A DNA stretch of 64,000 nucleotides from NCBI GenBank assembly GCA_020283515.1, contig JAHZTW010000004.1, positions 60,872,359-60,936,358 of the forward strand. The letters run 5' to 3'. The DNA is from Alliaria petiolata. Lineage: Eukaryota; Streptophyta; Magnoliopsida; Brassicales; Brassicaceae. Below are positions 19,951 to 33,100 of the stretch, in pieces. The notes below the pieces were generated by a model. That model saw nothing but the letters and a program-made list of their open reading frames with translations. It made no database searches and was not told where the DNA came from. How positions within the stretch are numbered: position 1 is the first letter of the stretch; every line of letters starts with the position of its first letter. Position numbers and translations under genes: made by a program.

Positions 19951-21700
19951 GAGGAGCAAATTAATTCTTTTTAAAAATATATATATATTTAATTAAATAT
20001 ATGCAATAAGTTGCTTCAACTACTAACAACTGACTGATTGTTGGACCTAAATACGTAAGTCATATTACGTTTTCATATTCCCATCACATATTTGCTCTAT
20101 TTATGTCTTCATCGACGCATTTTCTAGTCTACAAGACTACAGCTCCATACGTGCTTTAAGTTTTGTCCCTTCTATTTTGGTGCAGGAAAATAAATTTCTC
20201 GAAACCATTTTTGTTATGTTCTTCTTTTCTAAAGTTCGTCTTTTATTGTTTAATGTTCTCTGAAAGTGAAGAATCAGGATATACTAAACTAACTTATATG
20301 TCAATGGACGACAATGGTTAATGGTTTTAGTTTGGTGGACGTATGAGCACAATCTGAATATAATTATAGGTTTTTCATTATATGGGGTCTAAATTGTCCA
20401 TAAAATAAATAAAAACAGTAGGTTTAAAACGCATACGTAAATGGCTACGTCTTGTAGATAAAGATGTTAAAATAAAATAGACGATTCGTGCAGTGTGTTC
20501 CTCAAATCTACTAAAAGTTTAGTAAGAATTAAGTAGTTCCTCCAATATGAGTAAGTGAAGTAAATTTAAAGTAGTCTGATAGTTTGTTTTCTATAATTTA
20601 GGTAGAACGCGCGAAGTAGGTCAGCTTTGTTAGATAGTCTAATCATTAATAAACTACTAAACCACAATTAAGTTTGTCTAAATAAATGGTTTTCAATTTC
20701 ATGACATTTGAAAAGAAACAAAGGGAGTAGCATCTTACAGTATATTTGAATATACAAGTTTAAAAAAAAAAAACCAACAGGGGATTTTTTTTTTGGGGGT
20801 CAAACCAACAAGTTAATATCTACAAAAATTTAGACCATAATCTATAAACAAATTCTAATAAGCTAACACTTTCAATAAAACCAATTAATTCATGGTGGCT
20901 CGTTGATTGAATAATCCATCATTTACTTTTAAGGGATCGAAGGTCAGATATTTACGTATGAATTTAGTATTGTAGAGGAATTTAATGTATTTAATATAAA
21001 AAATAAGTAAAAAATACAAAGATTTCAATTTCGAGAGCACAAAAACTAACAAATTTAAAAATACTATTGAAATATACATGCTAGATTTTGAAACAAAGAT
21101 TTTTTAATCTTATATAGATTTCTAATTCAAATAAAATACACAAACGAATAACACTCTTAGTTCATGCCGAAATGGTTGCTTTTTTATTGTGCTATTTTGG
21201 TTTGGCCTTGATGGATAATGCTTCACGGTACTCGGTTAAGAAAGCAGATAGCGATCAGAAGTAGATGTCTGGAGGTGAGAGTCAGATTCCTAAACGTGTA
21301 TGCATGGTTTGAGTAGAAAGTAAAGGTAGTAGTAGCATCGAGAGGAAGCTTAAGAAAGTGAAAGTTTAGCTCTGAGAAGGGCGTAATCATTTTGCGTCGT
21401 GTGTTTGTACAAGACTCATCGAGAGTGCTTGAGTTCTTAGGTAGAGCAACGACTCATCGAGGTTGAATCCGAGGTTTGTCCCTGCTTGGAGTTGAGGTAT
21501 AATCATCAAATGAATTAAGAAGAGTCAAGTCGTTATCAAATGCTTAGATATACTCATATCTTATATATTAGGTTCTTTCGAGCGTGATGAGATTCATGAG
21601 AATGAAACGAACTTATAGATAGGCAAATATTATTGAAGCACAAAGGCAGCCACATTTGTTAAAAGCTCATCCAATTATAAATAGACAATTACTTTATTAT

Positions 21701-22012
21701 TTAATATTTAAACGGGGTGTGACTCGCCCTCTCTCGATGTGGGTCCACCTCTGCGCCTATACCGAAACCGCCTGTAATTTCTCCGCCGTCATAACCGCCT
21801 TTGCCTATGCCGTCAAAGCCACCACCTTTGCCTATCCCACCGTCAAAGATACCGCCATTGCCTACTCCGCCTTCAAAACCACCGCCTATGCCTTTTCCAA
21901 TATCCTGTTCACCTCCAAAACTCACACCATCTCTCGCAGACACATTATTCACCACAAAAACATGGAAACATAACAAAACTAAGAGACCAGCTCCATTTAC
22001 GAGACGCCCCAT
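21701..22012 (-). CDS. Glycine-rich secreted protein, copy B
   Basis: 103 codons. Residues 1-26 form a signal peptide (MGRLVNGAGLLVLLCFHVFV..NNVSA), likely cleaved before RDGVSFG. The mature part is glycine-rich (GKGIGGGFEGGVGNGG, GKGGGFDGIGKGG), consistent with a small extracellular or cell-wall protein; function unknown. The C-terminus is replaced by EVDPHRERASHTPFKY, unlike the GNNGH ending of copies C and D, so the end has been rearranged. A TATA box at 22071-22080 (minus strand GCTATATAAA) precedes it. Confidence 0.6.
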   Translation of the reverse strand: MGRLVNGAGLLVLLCFHVFVVNNVSARDGVSFGGEQDIGKGIGGGFEGGVGNGGIFDGGIGKGGGFDGIGKGGYDGGEITGGFGIGAEVDPHRERASHTPFKY

Positions 22013-22070
22013 ATCTTTTGTGATTTTTTATTTTGCAGTTGGATGAGCATAACCATCAATATTACTAACG

Positions 22071-22080
22071 TTTATATAGC
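22071..22080 (-). promoter_or_regulatory. TATA box of GRP copy B
   Basis: GCTATATAAA on the minus strand, about 60 bases upstream of the start codon. Confidence 0.7.
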
Positions 22081-22718
22081 GAGTGGAGCCAATTAACTCT
22101 TTTTTTGTTAAGTATATATTTAAGTAAATTAAATGCATTAAGTTGCTTCAACTACTAACGACTGTCATGATTGTTGGACTTAAATTCGTAAGTGATACTA
22201 CATTTTGAGAAAAAAACATAGGAAAATAAAATTTCTCGAAATAATTTTTGTTATGTTCTTCTTTTCTAATGTCCGTCTTTTTGTTTTATGATTGTGAAAG
22301 TAAAAGAATCAGGATACTTTAACTATAGTTTTATCTCAATAAACAATGGTTAATGGTTATAACCGGCACTAATCATACTTAGAAAAAAATACTATTTTTC
22401 TCTATGCAAGAGGCGATTTGGAGGGCGATTCAGCGGTTCCTCCTTTCTTCTCTTTTGTTCCTATGTCTGGGAACGGTTTTTGATTTCTATGATGTTGGAG
22501 TGGGGCAGTTTCTCAGCGGTTCCTCGCTGATCTCTTCCATTTCCGTAGTGGGATCTCTCCATTACGATGCATCGTGGGTGGTTATTTCCGGGTATCTAGT
22601 CATCTATATATTCAGAGAAGTTTCGATTATAAAAAAATCACAATTTCTCACTTGCATCGTCAATACTTAAGTGATTTTGTTATTTATTCGTTTTCACTTG
22701 ATTATTTATCTTCAAGCA

Positions 22719-23138
22719 ATGGCTGATAATCTTCGTCGTGCAATTCATGATCTCCAATTGGGTGGCGGTGATGAGCCTATTGCTCTTCCGCCGGATGTGT
22801 GTTCTGCAGCTGTCTGAGTGAACAAATTTTCCCTAACCGGAAAGGTCTTTATTCCCAGAGGTCAAAAAAGTCGGGCAATAGTGGCATCTCTGCCACGAAT
22901 GTGGGGACTCGCGGGTCTAATTTCGGATCGGTTAGTGGAGAACCAACGGTTCCAGTTTTTATTTTCATCAGAGGACATGAAGCAATCGATGTTGAACCGT
23001 GGGCCATGGGCGCTTAATGATCGTATGATTTCTCTTCAACGATGGACTCCAGATATGGATGATGAAGTCCTCAATTTTATTCCATTATGTGTTCAAATCT
23101 GTGGCATCCCGCTACAATTCCTCACCTGCGACTTATAG
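22719..23138 (+). pseudogene. LINE ORF1 (DUF4283) fragment
   Basis: It begins MADNLRRAIHDLQLGGGDEP as plant LINE ORF1 proteins do. A TGA near 22815 interrupts it, after which the DUF4283 core continues (GLAGLISDRLVENQRFQFLF, WALNDRMISLQRWTPD, VQICGIPLQFL). It then stops before the zinc knuckle. Compare the intact ORF1 at 62122-62853. Confidence 0.75.
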
Positions 23139-23294
23139 ACATCATAAGCAGAATGGGTGAAGCATTTCATTCATCTCCATTGTTACTCTTTGTTGTATCT
23201 TTGGCATAACGTCATCAATAATATCAATATTAGTTGACTTAAACATCTTCTTGAAATAATCCTCTGCTACCATAACAATTGCTTAATCTTTCCT

Positions 23295-24240
23295 ATGAAT
23301 TCTGTCATGATAGTAGCTTTGGCAAAACCAATCTATTTGATGAATTGTTACCTGATTCCAAAAATAATCGGTGATGATATAAACGGTAAATTATCAGAGT
23401 TTTGGTGGGGTTGGAATCAGGAAAATGGAAAGAGGAAAATTTATTGGATACCCTGGAAGAGGCTTGCATTTCCAAAGAATGAAGGTGGATTAAGATTCCG
23501 TGATATTCATAGTTTTAATCTAGCACTTCTTGCTAAACAAGCTTGGCGAATATTGCAAAATCCCAATTCGATGTTATCAAGGCTATATAAAGGAAGATAA
23601 TTTAACTCATCAACATTCTTAGAGTCGATGTGTGGAAGACAACCGTCATATGGTTGGAGGTCTATTCAAGTAGGGAAAGAACTGCTAAATCATGGTCTAC
23701 AGATACAATTAGGAGGTGGGAAAACAGCAAGAGTTTGGTCTAATTTCTGGTTACCAACTATTCCTCCTAGAATCGTGAATGGTGCTAAACCAGCACCGAC
23801 ACAGGATATGCCAGTTAAGGAACTTTGGAAACCTAGTCTACGTGAATGGGATATGGATAGATTGAATGCATTGTTATCTCCAGAAGATCCAGAACTAGCA
23901 CAGTAAATTCGCTTGTCTAATCACGCTATTACAAACAAATATATTTGCCCTTATACAAAAAGTTCAGAGTATACAGTCAAGTCAGGATATTGGGTGGCAA
24001 CGCATTCTCACCGGATGAAGATGATCTAACACCCCCACTGGGTTCTTTGGTATTGAAAAAAGAAATCTGAAATTTGAAGATTATATCAAAAATACAACAT
24101 TTCCTATGGCGAGTAGTTTCAGGAGCTCTTCCGACAGCTACAAGACTAAATACGCGGAATGTAAACATGGATTATATATGCCAACGACGTTGTGTGGATG
24201 ATTAAACGATCAATCATGTTTTGTTATAATGTCGACATGC
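23295..24240 (+). pseudogene. LINE ORF2 C-terminal fragment (zf-RVT region)
   Basis: 23295-23600 encodes the segment after RT (MNCYLIPKIIGDDINGKLSE, FWWGWNQENGKRKIYWIPWK, FNLALLAKQAWRILQNP). 23628-23906 continues (YGWRSIQVGKELL, GGGKTARVWSNFWLP). After that come zf-RVT traces (SGYWVATH) broken by stops. These regions are typical of plant non-LTR retrotransposons. No catalytic RT remains. Confidence 0.75.
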
Positions 24241-24992
24241 TAATGCTATCTGGAGATGTGCAAACTTCTAACAATTTGATAACCGATCAGAAGATTTAGA
24301 AGAAAATATTGGAGTAATGATGCAAATAAAAACACTAGGTTTAAAACGCATATGTACGTTAATGGCTACTTCTTGTAGACGAACAAAAAAATGTTAAAAG
24401 AAAATAGACTTAGTTAAATCGTGCAGTTCCTCAAATCTACTAAAAGTTTGGTAAGTATTAAAGTAATTACTCCAATATGAGTAAGTGAAGTAAAAGCAGT
24501 CTGATAGTTTGCTTTCTATAATTTAGGTGGAACGCGAAGTATGTCGATCAGCTTTGTTAAATAGTCTTATCATAATTAAACTCATGACTAAATCACAACA
24601 AGTTTTTCTAAATAAATGATCATGACATAACATTTGAAAAGAAACGTACGGAGTAGCATCTTACGGTATCTATACTATTATTTGCAAAGTGAATTTGACT
24701 GAGAATGAAAGTTGAAAACTGAATTACTTTTTTGCCATTAATAAAGGTGTATAATTTCGTAATTTAGCTAGCATATTTAATTGTGGCGTGTTTAATTAAT
24801 TTTTTCCTTTAATTGTTGATATGGTATATCGTGTATTTAATTAATTTGAAAAGAAAATGTATTATTTCCTATTGCTTGATTCAACTGAAAAATATAATTA
24901 CCATTTCTTTAAGTCGGCTAATTATTTTTGTTATTATCAATTGGAAAAAAAAAAAGTAAAAAACAAGGATGCCCTAATCTAAGAATATCTAT

Positions 24993-25286
24993 GGGGGTGA
25001 TTGGATGAGGCTGTGACTGTGGCTTTAAAAAATTAAAATTAACTGTTAAAAATTTGACTTTTAAATAATGACTGTAACTTTAAAAAAAATAAAAGTCATT
25101 TTTATTGGCTTTGAAAAAAACAAACGAAAATAAGAGTAAAAACAGTTATTTTGGCTGTGAGATTTTTAAGAAAGCTTTTATGACTGTAGGAAGGATAAAG
25201 TCTGATTGGAAAAAAAAGTGACTTTTAAAATTTTAAAACTAATTAAAGCCTCTATAGCCTCCACAGTCTATTTACCAATCGCCCCC
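24993..25286. mobile_element. MITE with GGGGG(T/C)GATTGG inverted ends
   Basis: Left end GGGGGTGATTGG and right end CCAATCGCCCCC are inverted repeats flanked by TAT on both sides. At 294 bp and AT-rich without coding capacity, it is a miniature DNA transposon, possibly PIF/Harbinger or hAT derived. Confidence 0.65.
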
Positions 25287-25359
25287 TATATATACCAAAT
25301 CATTTATTGTACATAATCATCAGCCAAGCCGCAACGGGCTGGCCGATTTCACATAATAT

Positions 25360-26829
25360 TCCTCCAATTAAGTCCACCAAAGTGTCCGTTCATCGGAAAC
25401 CTACACCAGCTCCGAGGACTGATTCACAGATGTCTTCACGATCTCTCCAAGTAACACGGATCCGTGATGCTTCTCCGCCTAGGGTTTGTACCAATTGTCG
25501 TAATCTCATCGAGTGGAGCAGGTGAAGAAGTTCTTAAAACCCATGACCTAGGTGTTGTACACGACCCAAAGCTCTCGGAATTCAGATCGTTTTGCGTAAC
25601 GGTAAAAACATTGGTTTTGCCTCATACGGTGAGGACTGGAGAGAGCTGTGCAAGCTTGCCCAAGGCTCTCGGAATGCAGAGTTCTTCAACACGAAAGGTA
25701 CGATCTTTTAGGTATATCAGAGACGAAGAGAATGACTTGATGATCAAGAAAATGACAGAATCAGCTTTGAAGTAATCTCCAGTGGATTTGGGCAAAATTC
25801 TTTTCTCTCTAACTGCCAGTATGATATTCAGATCGGCCTTTGGACAAAATTTCTTCGAAATCAAGAAAATCAATAAGGAAAAGATCCAAGAGTTTGTTTG
25901 AAGCTCTGGCAAATATGTCTTTCAAATTCACTGATATTTTCCCTGTTGCTGACTTTGTGTTAAGAAATCATAAGAGACTTCGTAACGTTTTCGTTGAAGT
26001 TGATAATTTTGTGAAGAAAGTGGCTGATTATCGCTTGAAGAGTAAGCATGGAGTCACAACTTAAGATCGTCCTGATATTGTCGATGTGATGTTGAATATG
26101 ATACATAATCAAGAACAAGATGATTCATTCAAGCTCACAATTGAACATCTCCACGTAGTCATCTCAGTAAGTAAAGAATCTTTAGTTCATGTTTCTTGAA
26201 TCTAAAACCTGACCTAAACATCTTTCTTAAGCAGGATATATTTCTGGCTGGAGTAGACACAAGTGTCATCATCATGATTTGGGCGATGGCCGAGCTCATT
26301 AGAAACCCGATAGTGATGAAGAAAGCTCAAAAGGAGTTTCGAACAAGTATAAAATTCAAACCAAAAGAGAGAATCACGGAAGAAGATCTCGATAAGCTTC
26401 AATTTTAAAGAAACCTTAAGACTACACCCAACTGCTCCTTTGTTACTCCCAAGAGAGACAATGAGTCCAATTAAGATTCAAGGCTACGATATTCCCCCGA
26501 AAACCCTTATGTTGGTTAGCGCTTGGTCGATAGGAGGGGATTCTAAACACTGGAAAAATCCAGAAGAGTTTATCTTAGAGAGGTTTATGGATGGTCTTGT
26601 GGACTACAAAGGACAGAGTTTTGAGATGTTACCTTTTGGTTCTGGTCGAAGGATGTGTCCAGGGATGGCTTTTGAGGTTGCGACGGTTGAATTGGGACTC
26701 TTGAACTTGCTTTACTACTTTGGCTGGAGAATACCTGAAAAGGAAAAATATATGGATATGGAAGAAGCTGGTGATGTTACTGTTGTTAAGAAAGTTCCTC
26801 TTGAGCTTCTTCCTATTCTTCGCCAGTAA
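25360..26829 (+). pseudogene. Cytochrome P450 (CYP71B-like) pseudogene
   Basis: Two exons with the conserved CYP71 intron (26167-26234, GT..AG). The hinge and N-terminal region is readable from 25360 (CPFIGNLHQLRGLIH), then MLLRLGFVPIVVIS, TESAL and a helix-rich middle. After the intron come the I-helix AGVDTS, a K-helix KETLRLHP, NPEEFILERFM and the heme loop FGSGRRMCPG with its cysteine. It ends PLELLPILRQ-stop. The membrane anchor is missing, several frameshifts and stops occur in exon 1, and a few codons are lost between LQF and KETLRL. A functional CYP71B would be an ER-bound monooxygenase. Retention of the intron shows capture from genomic DNA. Confidence 0.85.
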
Positions 26830-27740
26830 TGGGGTCACAGAATCTTGAGTAACAAGAAATTGAACTGTGTAATAGATCAGACTTGAGGCTAGATGTTGTT
26901 GTTTTTTTGTAAGAGTTTTAATTAATGTTGTCATTTTGCTAAAAATTGGTTTGATGCACCGGTTTGTAACTCCATGTTTAGTCTACTTTCAACACCCAAA
27001 CGTGTATCATCGATGTTTTTGAAACCGTTTTTGTAGTTGGATGTTGATTGTTGCATTTCGATTCCCACTTGGAAGGGAACAAAGTTCTGGAACGTAGATA
27101 TGTATTGGCTAATTTGGCTTTAGGCCAAAATTTCAAGTATTAACCATAAAATCAGAAAGAGAAAAAGGATGCATTCTGTCGGGAGATTTTTATGTTGATA
27201 GTTTTTTTTTTTATGATCAAATTATTTTTACAAACAAATAATTATCAAAACTGAAATTTAATAAAAAAAATCAAATAGTTTTAATAAAATAATAAAATTT
27301 GGTAATTTACTAATATATATGTTTTTAGAATTTAATAAAATTAGAAAAAGAAAATTTGTTATTATTTTGTGACTATATCGAAAGATGTATATATATCCAG
27401 ATTTGAACTAATCCGAAAAAAATAATTTTCATATATAATAAATTCTATGTTTATCGGATTATAAAAAAAAGTTTTGAATAATCAAAAAAGAATATTCGGT
27501 GTAACCCTAATTTCTTTTCGTATAGATACTATAATCTCCTCTGCAGCCACTCCTTTTTTTTAATCATCCTCTAGAGTTTAGTTCATGCATTATATTTTTT
27601 TAATAGATTTATGTGATTTTCATACGATAGTTTTTTTTTTTTCAGTTGCTATTTGTTTGTTTAATTTGCTGAGTTTTGTTTATTGTTTATTATTTATAAG
27701 TGTTTTAGTTTTAACCTGGATGTTTTTTCTTATTTTTTAG
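26830..27740. other. P450 3' flank and AT-rich sequence
   Basis: No gene seen. A short GC-richer stretch near 27500-27560 resembles a transcribed leader. Confidence 0.4.
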
Positions 27741-27834
27741 AAATTCGCCGGCACCGAAATCCTAAAACCCCTAGCCTCGGACGATGGTAGGATAGCCTTC
27801 AAGTACTTGCAAATTACAATGTCACGAATCATAG
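27741..27834 (+). other. Exon-like captured fragment
   Basis: A 94-nt stretch lies between a good acceptor (TATTTTTTAG) and a good donor (GTGAGTAA). It is open in one frame (KFAGTEILKPLASDDG, then FKYLQITMSRII). I do not recognise the protein. It looks like one exon of a gene carried by the Helitron. 27835-28757 has no supported gene. Confidence 0.3.
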
Positions 27835-28757
27835 GTGAGTAAAATTTTGATTAAACTTGACGAAACACTATGTCTCTGTCATAATAATGTTTGTATTAAA
27901 GTTTATGTGCTTTTAGGAAGAACTTACTAGCCTGAATTAGAGAAAATATTTTATTAAAAATTTTGGAAAAAATATTGAAAAATCATTTAAAACCTGAATG
28001 TAAATTATGTGTCAAAAATTTATTTAGTGGATTTATAAATCATAAAACTGTTTACAAAATTGGCATATTTAGCAATTAGCACCACCTTCGTTCGAGATGA
28101 TACACTTGGATGAACATGATTGTTTAACAGAAAAAATACATCTCAAATATAATATTGGAAGTAGATATTCATGCATTTCATGCTTTTACGTGTCATTGAT
28201 TTCCATATCTAAGAATTGGTGTTTTTCATGCTTTTATGTGTCATTGATGTTTTTTAACTTTTTCTATCATGTTTTTTTTTTCTATATTCATGATCCACCT
28301 TAACACGTACTGACCCTTTTTTCTTTCTAATCTACTGACTTAGACCATGCTTAATATAAAGCCGATATGAAATCGGTAAAGACTTGAGCAAAAACAAAGA
28401 AGACGTAGAGTTATGAGCAATGATCACGTGTTATCTGGTTCTCCATACAATAAACATGGTTGAATAAATACATCCCCAATTCATCGTCCCAACACAAGTA
28501 AGTAGGCAGTCTTAACTCTTAAACCTGGTACATCTTTTTAAACAAATTTCATTGGTCTTCTATTTAATTTGATTTTGGTTAGGTTTCACAAAATCCTGGT
28601 TTTATTTCTGTAATCGGATTTAAACCAGAATATGTACTGTATATGCAATTAATAAATTGTTCGTTTGAGCTTAAGTCGAATTCAGTTTTGAAATTTCGGG
28701 TCTCTTCAATTAAAAAAAACCAACCAATCAATTTGTAAGCAAATTTAGGATTACACT

Positions 28758-29202
28758 AGAAACTCTATAAATTAATAATGTTGGAACTTTGATATTTTAT
28801 TAATTTATAGAGTTATTAATTTATCGATTTTGAATAAAATAAATTATTTATTAATAATTATTTAAAAATAATATTTTCTTTAAAATTTATAATATATTTA
28901 AAATTTTCATTTTTAAAATAGATAAGTTGTAAAAATATTTTAATTTTAATAAAAACAAACAACAATATATTCATATTTTAGTAAATTATCATAGTTATAT
29001 CTTTGTATAAGATTATTTTTATGATAATTATTAATTTATGATATTAATGGGACCGTATATTTACATAAGCTTCTTAAAAAAATTATTATCTTATTATCTT
29101 ATCGATTTTTGTTATATTTTGAACCGGTCCAACTCGGAACCGGAAAAATTTATTAATTTATAGAGTTTATTAATTTATCGAATATTAATTTATAGAGTTT
29201 CT
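28758..29202. mobile_element. AT-rich MITE with 20-bp terminal inverted repeats
   Basis: The left end AGAAACTCTATAAATTAATA is mirrored by the right end reading TATTAATTTATAGAGTTTCT. Inner copies of TTATTAATTTATAGAGTT repeat near both ends. It is 445 bp and has no coding capacity. Confidence 0.6.
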
Positions 29203-29689
29203 ATTTCTATTACTATCTTTGGTTTAAGTTACATTAGTTTGATTCAGTATAGTTTTTGTTTGCCAATAGTCTGAGCTGTTTAGAAACATCACGAGCTGTG
29301 TAATAACGTTAAACAACAGGGTGTGCAAATCTGGAGACAAAAGACAACATAGCTGTTTAGAAACGGCACCAGTTGTCTTCGTTGTTCGCAACAGAGAGAG
29401 AAGAGAGAGAGGAGAGGGAGAGAATGTCATCTGCTTCATCAAATGTGTTTGGAAGTAGTTAGGCTGCAGCTGCACCTGCTGTAGGTGAACCCGAGGCAAG
29501 TGGTGCATGAAATCTAGCTCTTTGGCTCCGTGGAGCTTCGTTTAAACGAGATAAATGAATTTTCAAAGCTGGAATCTATCGATATTCGATTCATCAATCG
29601 ATAAGTTTTCAATGAAATTAGCTGATTTTGAGATTTCGATTTCAATGGAATTGGGAGGGAAGTATGCACTACAAGAAAACAGGTCGATT

Positions 29690-30040
29690 TCTGACGGATT
29701 TTCTGACGGACAAATTCCGTCGGAAATTTTATGACGGAATTCCGACGGAATTGTGATGGAAATTCAAAACCGTCGGAAAAATCAAACGGACACAAAGTCC
29801 GTCGGAATTCCGTCGGTAATTTCCGACGGAGAAAGACCCGTCGGAAATTTCTGATCATTTCCGACGGATTTCCGACGGGTTTCCGACAGAATAAGGAACC
29901 CGTCGGAAATCCGTCAGAAAAATAGCCGTTTCGAATATAGCCGTTGTATAGCCGTTGAACTAGCCGTTGTAATTTTGAGATTCCGTCGGAATCCCGTCGG
30001 TATTCCGTCGGAAATCCGTCGGTATTCCGTCAGAAATCTG
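29690..30040. repeat. CACTA left subterminal repeats
   Basis: About 20 copies in both orientations of words around CCGTCGGAA. In En/Spm elements such arrays bind the element's DNA-binding protein. That role is known for the family and inferred here. Confidence 0.8.
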
Positions 30041-30112
30041 CTTAATTTTCTCTATTTAAATCAACCTTCTCCTCTCCCCTCATTCATAACAAAGGTAAAT
30101 AAACTTTATAAA

Positions 30113-33100
30113 ATGTCTTCCTCTAATCGTTTTGATTATTTTCGATCTTGGATGGATAAAAGTCTGAGCGATCCGGTGACGGGAGTACTTACGAATGAGT
30201 TTGTCGAAGGTCTACATCAGTTCATACAATTCGCATCAAACCAGGACATAACATTGCAATCTGGTAAGATGTATTGTCCTTGTAGTAAATGTGGAAATCA
30301 TAGGTTTATTTCGGTATCTAATGTTCAGAATTATCTAGTTAGGCGAGGATTTATACCGGGTTATAAGATTTGGTATTCGCATGGAGAAAATGATTCAATG
30401 GTAAATTATGCTAATACTAGTGAACATTATATTGGAGATAGGTTTGAGGAACCTAGAATGGATGTAGATGAACAGTTAGGTATCGTCCAGATGGTAAATG
30501 ATGCATTTCGTGAAAATATACCATCGTTTGTTGAGGGTGGAGTTAGAATAGAGGAACCAAATTTAGAAGCCCGAAGGTTTTTTGACATGTTAGATGCAGC
30601 TAAGCATCCGTTATATCGAGGTTGTAGAGAAGGGGATTCGCCTTTATCAACGGCAACTAGGTTGATGACCATCAAGACGGATTACAATTTGAGTGAGGAT
30701 TGTGTGGATGCATTCGCGGATTTTGTGAAGTCAATTTTGCCTGAAGATAATCTTTCACCAGATTCGTATTATGAGATACAAAAACTGGTAGCTGGTCTAG
30801 GTTTGTCATATCAGATGATAGATGTATGCATCGATAACTGTATGATCTACTGGAGAGAGCACGAGAAACGATCGTCATGTCGGTTTTGTCGCAAACCTCG
30901 GTTTCAAGAAACAAGTGGAAGAGTTCCTGTACCATATAAACGTATGTGGTATTTGCCTTTAACAGAAAGGTTAAAAAGGTTATATCAATCGGAGCGCACA
31001 ACAGCTGCAATGAGATGGCATGCAGAGCATACATCAGATGGAGAAATAACCCATCCCTCAGATGCAGAAGCATGGAAACATTTTCAATCATTGTATCCGA
31101 GTTTTGCCTATGAGAGAAGGAATGTGTACCTCAGATTAAGTACATATGGTTTTAACCCATTTGGGAAGCATGTGAGGCAATATTCGTTGTGGCCAGTCAT
31201 CGTGACACCGTATAATTTACCGCCTTCGTTGTGTATGAAACGAGAGTTTCTGTTCCTTACCATTCTCGTTCCTGGCCCAGAGCATCTGAAGAGATCACTT
31301 TACGTGTTCTTGCAGCCATTGATTTATGAGCTGCAACAGTTATGGGAGAATGGTGCTCAAGCATTTGATGTTTCTCGACAAGAGAATTTTGTGATGCGTG
31401 CTGTACTTATGTGGACCATAAGTGATTTTCCAGCATATGGGATGCTATCCGGATGGACAACACATGGAAGGTTATCGTGCCCGTATTGTCAAGATAATAC
31501 GAATGCATTTCAGTTGAAGCATGGACGAAAGACGTGTTGGTTTGATTGCCATAGAAAATTTCTACCGAAGGAGCATCCATATCGTCGGAGCATTACATTG
31601 TTCAAGAAGAACAAAAAAGTATTTGATGATCCACCTCCGGAGTTAGACGGTAATTATATGTTAAGCCAGTTCAGAGATTATGGGGCAGAGAAGACGGTAA
31701 TATGCGGTGGAAATGGGCATCATCCTGTTGATGCATGTGGAGATCTTCACAATTGGCATAAGAAGAGTATATTCTGGGATCTGCCATATTGGAAGGATGA
31801 CTTGTTGATGCACAATCTAGATGTCATGCATATTGAGAAGAACTTTTTTGACAACATTATGAACACAATTTTAAATGTCCAAGGGAAGACGAAAGACAAT
31901 TGGAAGTCTAGATTGGATTTGCCAGAGATATGTTCCGTAAAGAACTGCACGTGATGGGAACGGGAAAGTTCCAATACCCATGTTTCGGTTGGATGCACCT
32001 TCAAAACAGGAGTTCTTTGATTGGTTTATGCATAGTGTAAAATTTCCAGACGGATACACATCTAATCTTCGTAATTGTGTTGATAGCGGGGAAGGGAAAC
32101 TATATGGGATGAAGAGTCATGATTGTCATGTTGTGATGCAGCGTCTCCTTCCTTTTGCATTTGAAGGTCTTCTACCCCGAAACGTTCACGGAGCGATTGC
32201 AGGTATATTTCAATTTTTTTCAGATTGTACATGAATATTAAAATAATTTATAGAAAATATTAATTTATTTCTATTATCATATAATTTTTCAGGGATAGGT
32301 GCATTCTTTCGGGATTTATGCAGTAGATCTCTTACAGCAGACGGTATTCAAAATCTACAAGAAATATACCTGTGATCATTTGCAATCTCGAGAAGATATT
32401 TCCACCGTCATTCTTTGATGTTATGGAACATCTTCCCATTCATCTTCCTCGAGAAGCAGCACTTGGTGGCCCTGTTCAGTACCGTTGGATGTATCCTTTT
32501 GAGAGGTATATGTTTCATCTCAAGAAGAAAGTGAAGAATTTAAATAGAGTGGAGGGCTCGATTGTGGCACAAAGTATAAATGAAGAAACGTCAAACTTTG
32601 CCGGATATTACTTTCCACCACAAGTTCGAACAAAGAGTCGAAGAACAGCTCGACATGATGATAGAGGGGAAAGGCCCATTTATTTTGTATATGTCCCTAC
32701 TATCTTTGCACAAATTGGACGAGTTAGTGGAAAAGCCAAGAAACGAAGGTTATTAGAGAAAGAACAAGATCACTTGCATATGTACATTCTGACAAACTGC
32801 GACGATGTTCTGCCATATGAGAGGTATTATAAATTAATTTATTTGTTTGATTCTTATGTTGTTACTAAACATTTTACATTTTCGTATACATAATATACAT
32901 GGATCAAGTTCGCGCTCACCATCCCCATTACACAGAATATCAAATTAGTGCACTAAAACATGGCGAATTTGGACGTTGGTTGAAATACTACGTAAGCTTT
33001 ATTTTAAAAAATATTATATTTAATATATGAAATAAAAATTCTCAGTTTTATACAACTATTTTAATTGTTTGTTGCAGGTTACGACATGCTCTTCTAACGG

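Larger units (their letters stand above)
18570..20960. repeat. Tandem unit A of the glycine-rich protein array
   Basis: Blocks of this unit recur in the same order around 20960-22360, 43150-44950 and 45440-47100. They include the stretch with TTATTTTGGTTTGGC and TACTCGGTTAAGAAAGCAG, the gene, its TATA box, and a downstream block with GTAGCATCTTACAGTATA and GGCTCGTTGATTGAATAA. The 116 bp at 18768-18883 is repeated across the N at 18884 and should be discounted. The non-coding parts hold no other gene. Confidence 0.75.
20960..22360. repeat. Tandem unit B, left part
   Basis: This is homologous to unit A from 18570 onward. Unit B continues at 24326-24668 after a LINE insertion and at 42183-42905 after the Helitron, so one 2-kb unit has been stretched over nearly 22 kb. 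Confidence 0.75.
22370..24325 (+). mobile_element. LINE fragment with internal deletion
   Basis: Unit B homology stops near 22360 and resumes near 24326 (GGTTTAAAACGCATA). The insert holds a LINE 5' leader, a broken ORF1, and after about 23290 the C-terminal part of ORF2. Endonuclease and RT cores are deleted. The stretch 23140-23290 shows nothing recognisable. Confidence 0.8.
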
